Of a stretch of DNA of 64,000 bases, positions 59,283 through 64,000 are shown one piece after another. The stretch comes from CALESS01 sp041741455 (GTDB lineage Bacteria; Chloroflexota; Anaerolineae; Anaerolineales; Anaerolineaceae). Positions within the stretch are counted from its first letter, which is position 1, and each line of letters opens with the position of its first letter. The translations under genes and the position numbers were made by a program. Below the pieces are notes generated by a model, which ran no database searches, was not told the origin of the DNA, and saw only the letters and a list, made by a program, of their open reading frames with translations. Location of the stretch: contig JBGSJZ010000110.1 of the NCBI GenBank assembly GCA_041741455.1, positions 49,559 to 113,558 on the forward strand, given 5' to 3'.

Positions 59283-60125
59283 ATGCCTGAAATTGAATTA
59301 TCTCCATTGAATATATCTGGGCTGCTGCGCTCGCATGGGCTACACCCGAAGAAAAGTCTTGGCCAGAATTTTCTGCTCGATCAGGCCGCCCTACGCAAGA
59401 TTACCGAAGCTGCAGAAATCCCGGCAGATGGTGAAGTGTTGGAAATTGGCCCGGGGTTGGGTTCCTTGACGCGTTACCTGGCGCAGGCAGCCCGGCGAGT
59501 GGTGGCGGTGGAATTGGATGCTAGCCTGATCCCGGTATTGCAAGAGGTGCTGGCACCCTATCCACAGGTGGAAATTATCCATGGGGACATTCTAAAGCAG
59601 GACCCGGCCAAACTGATGGGCACACCCGGCTACCGGGTGGTGGCGAACATACCTTACAACATCACTTCTGCTGTTATCCGGCATTTGCTGGAATCGTCAG
59701 TCAAGCCGGCCTGCCTGGTACTGACCATGCAAAAAGAGGTGGCTGAGCGCATATGTGCATTGCCCGGTGAGATGAGCCTGCTGGCGCTTAGTGTGCAGGT
59801 GTATGGCGAGCCGCAGCCGGTGGTGCGCATCCCGGCCGGGGCGTTTTATCCCCCGCCGAATGTCGATTCGATCGCTTTAAAGATGGATTTATTCCCGGAG
59901 TCTCGCATCCCGAATGGGCAACTGGATTCTTTCTTTCGTCTGGCAAAAGCCGGGTTCAGCCAGAAACGCAAGACCCTGCGCAATTCACTGGCTGGCGGGT
60001 TGGCTTGGAAACCGGAACGGGCGGAAGGATTATTGCAAACCGCCGGGATCGATCCCCGGCGGCGGGCGGAAACGCTTTCGATTGAAGAATGGAAAGAATT
60101 AACCGCAGTTTTTAGCGGCGAATGA
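59283..60125 (+). CDS. rsmA: 16S rRNA dimethyladenosine transferase
   Basis: A 280-residue KsgA/RsmA enzyme that dimethylates two adenines at the 3' end of 16S rRNA. Motifs: KKSLGQNFLLDQAALRKI near 23-40, SAM loop LEIGPGLGSLTRYLA near 54, and the target-base motif ANIPYNITSAVI near 122. Full length, starting 9 bases after the YabE-like gene. Its last 14 bases overlap the 3' end of the convergent mannosyltransferase gene. Confidence 0.95.
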   Translation: MPEIELSPLNISGLLRSHGLHPKKSLGQNFLLDQAALRKITEAAEIPADGEVLEIGPGLGSLTRYLAQAARRVVAVELDASLIPVLQEVLAPYPQVEIIHGDILKQDPAKLMGTPGYRVVANIPYNITSAVIRHLLESSVKPACLVLTMQKEVAERICALPGEMSLLALSVQVYGEPQPVVRIPAGAFYPPPNVDSIALKMDLFPESRIPNGQLDSFFRLAKAGFSQKRKTLRNSLAGGLAWKPERAEGLLQTAGIDPRRRAETLSIEEWKELTAVFSGE

Positions 60126-60846
60126 GGCGTGGTAGGTCCGGGTAAAGCCCCAATAACTTCCACACCCGCACAGCTGCTTCCAATTGAATACGGAAGGACA
60201 TCTTACTCTTGCCCCAGCGTCGGTCAGCAAAATAGATGGGGATCTCTTTAAACCTGTAACCCAGACGAGTGGCAACATAATTCATCTCCACCTGAAAGAC
60301 ATAGCCATTGGATTTCACCCGCTCCAGCGGCATGTCAGCCAGGGTTTCCCGACGCCAAAGCTTGAATCCGCCGGTGACATCTCGGATAGGCAGGTTCAGA
60401 ATGGTGCGGGCGTAGAAGTTGCCGAAACCAGAAAGCGCCTTGCGCCAGAACGGCCAACGTTCGTCGAGCGCTCCGCCTTTGACGTACCGGCTGCCAATCG
60501 CAACATCACAACCAGCAAGCGTTTCGACCAGCACAGGGATTTTATCGATTGGGTGAGAAAAATCAGCATCCATCTGACCAATGGCTTGAGCGCCGTGTTC
60601 CAGGCACCATTGAAAACCCTGGATGTAAGCCGAGCCGAGCCCCAGCTTGCCAGCCCGATGGATTACATCCACCCGTCCAGGGTTAGCCTGGGCCAGTCTA
60701 TCGGCTATTTTCCCGGTGTCATCCGGGCTGTTATCATCCACCACCAACAGGTTGAGATCCTGCAATGACAGGCTAAAGAGGGCAGTGACCAGCTTGGGGA
60801 GATTTTCGGCTTCGTTATAAGTAGGGACGATAATGCGGATGTTCAA
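60112..60846 (-). CDS. Polyprenol/dolichol-phosphate mannosyltransferase
   Basis: A 244-residue GT2-family enzyme. The N-terminal fold has IIVPTYNEAENLPKLV, then VVDDNSPDDTGKI, the D-x-D in QMDADFSHP and GSRYVKGG. C-terminal landmarks are RDVTGGFKLWRRETL and GKSKMSFRIQLEAA. No membrane domain is present, as in the short DPM1/Ppm type. It makes polyprenyl-phosphate mannose (or another hexose) used for glycolipids or glycoproteins. Last gene of a four-gene minus operon. Confidence 0.88.
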   Translation of the reverse strand: MNIRIIVPTYNEAENLPKLVTALFSLSLQDLNLLVVDDNSPDDTGKIADRLAQANPGRVDVIHRAGKLGLGSAYIQGFQWCLEHGAQAIGQMDADFSHPIDKIPVLVETLAGCDVAIGSRYVKGGALDERWPFWRKALSGFGNFYARTILNLPIRDVTGGFKLWRRETLADMPLERVKSNGYVFQVEMNYVATRLGYRFKEIPIYFADRRWGKSKMSFRIQLEAAVRVWKLLGLYPDLPRLIRR

Positions 60847-61709
60847 TGTTTATTCTGGCGGGCAGCCGCCTCCATGGCTTCTTTCAGAGTCTTGGCGTTT
60901 GCTGTGCCATTGTGGGCCGGTCTAATTTCATGGTAACTGGCCGACAAGCGGCGGGATTGAAAATCGGGAGATAGGCGGTCCTGGTCGCGATAGAAGAAAT
61001 CAAATGAATGATCCAACCGGTAAGCCAGTGCATCCTGCATGGCTGGCAAGTTGGCTTTGCGGGTCAGGATGATAAAATCGTTCGGGTTGATGTGACCTAG
61101 GAAATCTGAGAGATTTCCTTGATCTCGTAAGGCGTCCTGCAATATGCGGGCGATGGCGCGCAATAAATCATCCGCCGCCACAAACCCATAGACCTCACGA
61201 AACGACTCCACGTTGTGAATTTGGATGAATAGAAATGCGGAATCCTGAATTTGTAACGAAGCTGTCAATTCATCATCCACCCAACTGCCTTCGGGCAATT
61301 CGGTAATCGGATTGATCAACGAGCTACGATGAGAGCGTTCCAAAACATTGCGGATGCGCAGGCGCAGTTCCTGGATATCGAAAGGTTTGGTGATGTAATC
61401 TTCAGCGTGAAGCTCCAAGCCTTTCAGTCGATCCATGCGTTCTCGTTTTTCTGTCAGGAAAATGATGGGGATATCTTTGGTGCGGTGGTTCGTACGCAGC
61501 CGGCGGGCAACTTCAAACCCATCGATATCTGGCAGGCGGATATCCAGAACTACCAGGTCAGGAGGGTTGGCCAGACAGGAGCGGATACCATCTTCTCCCC
61601 AATTGGCGGTTAAAACAACATAGCCCTGGGCGTGGAAATACTGGTTCAGCATATCCGCAATATCCAAGTCGTCTTCGACGATCAGGATGGTGGTTTTGGG
61701 TGAGTCCAC
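60843..61709 (-). CDS. Response regulator with degenerate GGDEF-like domain
   Basis: A 288-residue protein. Residues 5-122 are a receiver domain (VEDDLDIADML, phosphoacceptor in VVLDIRLPDIDGFE, ending Lys in ITKPFDIQELRLRIR). The remainder resembles a GGDEF fold (NPITELPEGSWVDDEL), but the GGDEF loop position reads GHINPNDFIIL, so it cannot be an ordinary diguanylate cyclase. It may serve as a binding module. It overlaps the mannosyltransferase gene by four bases and follows the V4R gene by three. Confidence 0.83.
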   Translation of the reverse strand: MDSPKTTILIVEDDLDIADMLNQYFHAQGYVVLTANWGEDGIRSCLANPPDLVVLDIRLPDIDGFEVARRLRTNHRTKDIPIIFLTEKRERMDRLKGLELHAEDYITKPFDIQELRLRIRNVLERSHRSSLINPITELPEGSWVDDELTASLQIQDSAFLFIQIHNVESFREVYGFVAADDLLRAIARILQDALRDQGNLSDFLGHINPNDFIILTRKANLPAMQDALAYRLDHSFDFFYRDQDRLSPDFQSRRLSASYHEIRPAHNGTANAKTLKEAMEAAARQNKH

Positions 61710-61712
61710 TGG

Positions 61713-62348
61713 TTAGGTTGAAATCGGTTCTTTATAACAGATGAAATCACAGGTCGGGGCGCCAGAAGATTTGGATGTCACCTGCACCACTCGGAACTCA
61801 TAACCGCCTGACACCCACTTCAGGCTCTCCTGTAACAGGCCAGTTGCAATGAAACAGGCAGGTTTATCAGTGTGACGGCCCCAGCAAACCGGGCAACGAT
61901 GAATGGTATACAGGAAATGATCATCCTTCTCTTCCACGGTGCTGAGTTGGTCGCTGGTGGTGGTGAAAATCTTGGCCTCAGCAGGCAGACCCAGACGGAT
62001 TTTGGCATGCAGCGGTAAAACCTTGAAAGCCAGGTCACCGACACCAGCCATCAAGCCAAAGTTCCGCAAACCATCTTTGAATGTAGCTCGACCTGCACGC
62101 AGGGCCAACCCACGCCCGCCCCGCGGCCCATACATCTCTTCCAATGCGCCCTGAATGGCAGAGAAATCCGCAAAGTCGAAGCTTCGATCCAGGTTATCGG
62201 GTGGGTAGTTATCAATCAGGTTGGAGAGGCCAGCCAGGTTAAGGATGGCGTTCAGCCCATTTTTCCCCATCACTTCTTCGAAAGAAAGAATGGCGAGGCG
62301 GGCAATTTTATTCGGGTAATGCAAACCGCTCTTGGGAATGGGTTCCAT
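61713..62348 (-). CDS. V4R-domain (4-vinyl reductase-like) protein
   Basis: A 211-residue soluble protein. The C-terminal half has the V4R hallmarks: small-molecule-binding fold with HRCPVCWGRHTDKPACFIAT, GLLQESLKWVSGG and a conserved Cys pair. V4R domains are found in bacteriochlorophyll 4-vinyl reductase and as sensors of hydrophobic ligands in regulators such as XylR. The N-terminal 90 residues (PNKIARLAILSFEEVMGK) form the usual accessory part. It lies between a Roadblock gene and a response regulator and is likely a ligand sensor. Confidence 0.75.
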   Translation of the reverse strand: MEPIPKSGLHYPNKIARLAILSFEEVMGKNGLNAILNLAGLSNLIDNYPPDNLDRSFDFADFSAIQGALEEMYGPRGGRGLALRAGRATFKDGLRNFGLMAGVGDLAFKVLPLHAKIRLGLPAEAKIFTTTSDQLSTVEEKDDHFLYTIHRCPVCWGRHTDKPACFIATGLLQESLKWVSGGYEFRVVQVTSKSSGAPTCDFICYKEPIST

Positions 62349-62363
62349 GGCTCTCCCGATGGG

Positions 62364-62735
62364 TTAGATTAATTTGCGTAGATCTTCAGTCGCGCGGCGC
62401 ATATCCAGGAAGATTAGGCCTAGTTTGGCCTGCTCACGGGCCAATGCTGTTAGCACGGCCTCTTCTCCCACGGACATAAGGACAACGTAACCGGAGACAC
62501 CTTTGATGTACACTTGCTCCAGGGAGCCGCGCCCTAATTCGTTGGCGATCCGTTCCCCCAGGGAAAGCATGGCGGCTGACATCGCAGAAACACGATCTTC
62601 CTCCACACCCTGTGGCAGGGCGGAGGCAATGGTCAGGCCATCGACGCTGACAATGGCTGAGGCTTCAATATCTGGTGATGAGGCTTGCAGGTCGCGCAGG
62701 CGATCCACCATGAGTTGATTGCGTGACTTGGTCAA
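62364..62735 (-). CDS. Roadblock/LC7-domain protein
   Basis: A 123-residue protein, starting at a TTG (62733-62735) with GGAAGGAG eight bases ahead; a longer frame to 62786 is unsupported. The fold is a Roadblock/LC7 (MglB-like) domain with ASAIVSVDGLTIASALP and YVVLMSVGEEAVLTALA. MglB proteins act on small GTPases such as MglA, but no GTPase gene is adjacent, so its partner is unknown. It is the first gene of the operon. Confidence 0.85.
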   Translation of the reverse strand: MTKSRNQLMVDRLRDLQASSPDIEASAIVSVDGLTIASALPQGVEEDRVSAMSAAMLSLGERIANELGRGSLEQVYIKGVSGYVVLMSVGEEAVLTALAREQAKLGLIFLDMRRATEDLRKLI

Positions 62736-62794
62736 GGCGGTACTCCTTCCAAAAAAACATGAAGACGGGTGAAACGATGCATTCAACCTTATCT

Positions 62795-62823
62795 ACTGTA
62801 GCATAGTGCGTATAGTGTGTCAA
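62795..62823 (-). promoter_or_regulatory. Promoter of the Roadblock-V4R-regulator-mannosyltransferase operon
   Basis: Minus strand: TTGACA (62818-62823), 17-base spacer, TACAGT (62795-62800). Confidence 0.75.
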
Positions 62824-62825
62824 GC

Positions 62826-62847
62826 AAAGCGCCGGATGGGGCGCTTT
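62826..62847. other. Hairpin between divergent promoters
   Basis: AAAGCGCC/GGCGCTTT is a perfect 8-bp inverted repeat with loop GGATGG, just upstream of the minus-strand -35 box. It resembles a terminator stem but has no transcript that it would end, so it may be a protein site. Confidence 0.4.
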
Positions 62848-62868
62848 ACAGATTTCTTAAGACTGAAG

Positions 62869-62924
62869 TCACCCGTGGGTGAGTTTGAAATCACCCGTTA
62901 GGGGATCGGTCAAATGGTTATAAT
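62869..62924 (+). promoter_or_regulatory. Cytochrome gene promoter with repeated TCACCCGT boxes
   Basis: TATAAT is at 62919-62924. Upstream, TCACCC-GT-GGGTGA (62869-62882) is a palindrome, and TCACCCGT occurs again at 62891-62898, exactly 22 bases (two helix turns) after its first copy. This suggests a regulator-binding array ahead of the cytochrome gene. Confidence 0.5.
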
Positions 62925-62960
62925 TTTTTATATCAAATGAAACAAGGGAAGATGATGAGA

Positions 62961-63800
62961 ATGTCCAGGTGGTTGTTAGTGACCGTTGTCTTGATTTTTG
63001 GCGCAGGAATTCTGCTGATTCCTTCGTTGATTATTGGCGGCGGTACAAGTGATGTGCAAGCCACTCAAACTGCGCTGGCTTACGAACTGAGTCAGGAGGT
63101 GTGCATTGCACCTGTCCCGTCGTTGAATCCGGCCCAGATTGCCCAGGGAGCCGTCATCTATGCCCGGGAATGTGTGGATTGCCATGGCGCTAACCTGGAA
63201 GGTGACCCCAACTGGGAAACGAAACTGGGGGATGGTTCCAATCCACCGCCCCCGTTGGATGGGAGCGGTCACGCCACCCATCATTCGGATGCCGGGTTAT
63301 TGACCCTTTTAAATTATGGCTTAAATTACGGCAAGGAGTCTTTCATGCCGGGGTACAAGGAAACATTGAATGACGATGAACAGATGGCTGTCATAGAGTA
63401 TATGAAGAGCTTCTGGAGTGAGGATTTCTTCAGCCATCAACACAGCCTGTCGGTCAGCGTTCGCCTGGGTTGGGTGGAACCGGCAAACCAGGGAGAAAAC
63501 ACCAGCCTACACCTGATTATGGACAACCCGGCCCGCTTTGAAACCCGCCTGGTCCAGGTCAGTTCCGAGGTAGCCAGGCAGGTAAATATAGTCAATGGCA
63601 ACGGGGAAAGAGTTGACGACCTGGCATTTCCAGCCAGAACGCTGGAAATTGTGTTGGATCCGGATGGAAATCACCTTTTATTGGAAGATCTACAGCAGCC
63701 GTTGCAGGAGGGTGATACCTTCTGGCTGCGCTTGCGTTTCACCGGTGTGGGGGAAATCCTTACAGAGATCAAGGTGGTTGAAGAAAGTGCAACGAATTAA
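62961..63800 (+). CDS. Membrane-anchored cytochrome c with PCuAC-like domain
   Basis: About 279 residues from ATG 62961 (AAGGGAAG spaced 9 bases; ATG 62937 is possible). Residues are counted from 62937 here: anchor or signal 10-33; haem motif CVDCH at 79-83, in YARECVDCHGANLEGD, with the likely axial Met in SFMPGY near 137. The C-terminal region (175-287) resembles the copper chaperone PCu(A)C fold (ILDPDGNHLLLEDLQQPL-like), but Met and His copper ligands are mostly missing (HLLL for HLML). It may be an extracytoplasmic electron carrier linked to a non-copper-binding domain. It stands alone, upstream of tRNA-Lys. Confidence 0.75.
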   Translation: MSRWLLVTVVLIFGAGILLIPSLIIGGGTSDVQATQTALAYELSQEVCIAPVPSLNPAQIAQGAVIYARECVDCHGANLEGDPNWETKLGDGSNPPPPLDGSGHATHHSDAGLLTLLNYGLNYGKESFMPGYKETLNDDEQMAVIEYMKSFWSEDFFSHQHSLSVSVRLGWVEPANQGENTSLHLIMDNPARFETRLVQVSSEVARQVNIVNGNGERVDDLAFPARTLEIVLDPDGNHLLLEDLQQPLQEGDTFWLRLRFTGVGEILTEIKVVEESATN

Positions 63801-63902
63801 TGAATTTATGGTTGTTAGGCAAGCAGTTGATTGGGTGAACAGTTTTGAACGCTTCTCAGTGAGGATGGGCTTGATCGCCCCCTAAGTTAATTAAAAGTAA
63901 AG

Positions 63903-63974
63903 TGAGAGCGGAGGGGCTCGAACCCTCAACCAACGGCTTAAAAGGCCGCTGCTCTACCATTGAGCTACGCTCCC
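63903..63974 (-). tRNA. tRNA-Lys (TTT anticodon)
   Basis: On the minus strand a 72-base cloverleaf: acceptor GGGAGCG/CGCTCTC (one G-T pair), D-arm GCTC/GAGC, anticodon stem GCGGC/GCCGT with loop CTTTTAA, T-arm GAGGG-TTCGAGC-CCCTC, discriminator A. CCA is not encoded. Confidence 0.95.
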
Positions 63975-64000
63975 AAGCGACGCCAATTCTATCACCATCC

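Noticed and set aside
1..64000. CRISPR array, insertion sequence or prophage
   Set aside because: No regularly spaced repeats, transposase, integrase or phage structural genes were recognised. The direct repeat at tRNA-Pro is the only integration-like trace.

Overview
The window looks like a chromosomal segment of a Chloroflexota bacterium, most likely class Anaerolineae. This is inferred from gene content and style: myo-inositol-phosphate synthase, a polyprenol-phosphate mannosyltransferase and a phosphatidylinositol-mannoside-type acyltransferase (inositol lipids), MenA/UbiA prenyltransferase, LysM/M23 lipoproteins, a YabE-like 3D protein next to rsmA, and a giant secreted protein ending in a YLP motif. 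No phage, insertion sequence, CRISPR array or rRNA operon was seen. Base composition is moderately GC-rich; the stretch around 2.2-3.6 kb is visibly more AT-rich and looks acquired.

Layout. 1-3.6 kb: 5' part of a DUF4349 lipoprotein gene, an HprK-like P-loop kinase with a palindrome on its promoter, a decayed nuclease relic, and a PadR/DUF2812 pair with an operator between -35 and -10. 3.6-10.2 kb (minus): methionine operon under a SAM-I riboswitch (metH, a homocysteine methyltransferase-MTHFR fusion, a CoaB tail fragment, a phosphoesterase). 10.3-17.8 kb (plus): acyltransferase, small membrane protein, selA, M24 peptidase, tsaD, ECF sigma factor, zinc anti-sigma factor, zinc ribbon, a two-domain protein disulfide oxidoreductase split by an in-frame UGA (a selenoprotein with a UPYC site and a SECIS-like hairpin), and OsmC. 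17.9-25.4 kb (minus): MFS transporter, three tandem LysM-M23 lipoproteins, HIT protein, ino1. 25.5-29.8 kb: tRNA-Pro with a duplicated tail, cupin, AlaX-type editing protein, an intergenic inverted-repeat element, UbiA, DUF429. 29.8-38.3 kb (plus): P5C dehydrogenase, CoA-transferase A/B, hydroxyacid dehydrogenase, HAD phosphatase, EamA transporter, DEDDh exonuclease, a protein with a nucleotidyltransferase-like motif. 38.4-46.5 kb: SBP-PAS-GAF-HD-GYP sensor and a 1774-residue secreted protein. 46.6-57.8 kb: rarA, histidine phosphatase, DUF6062, superoxide dismutase, YwiC-like, T-box-controlled serS, DUF456, rlmB, a methyltransferase stub, cysS, PIN/TRAM protein, tRNA-Phe, GNAT. 57.9-64 kb: YabE-like protein, rsmA, a minus operon of Roadblock, V4R, response regulator and polyprenol-mannose synthase, a cytochrome c/PCuAC-like fusion, tRNA-Lys.

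How the genes work together. The strongest story is 11.8-17.8 kb: selA lies about 4 kb from a selenocysteine-containing disulfide oxidoreductase, which sits directly behind an ECF sigma/ZAS anti-sigma pair and ahead of OsmC. This arrangement suggests a thiol-redox stress unit comparable in logic to SigR/RsrA. The methionine operon recycles homocysteine using methyl-tetrahydrofolate made by its own MTHFR domain and is shut off by SAM. serS is read through only when tRNA-Ser is uncharged. Ino1, the mannosyltransferase and the acyltransferase are scattered but point to inositol/mannose glycolipids.

All function calls come from reading motifs by eye; no database search was run.
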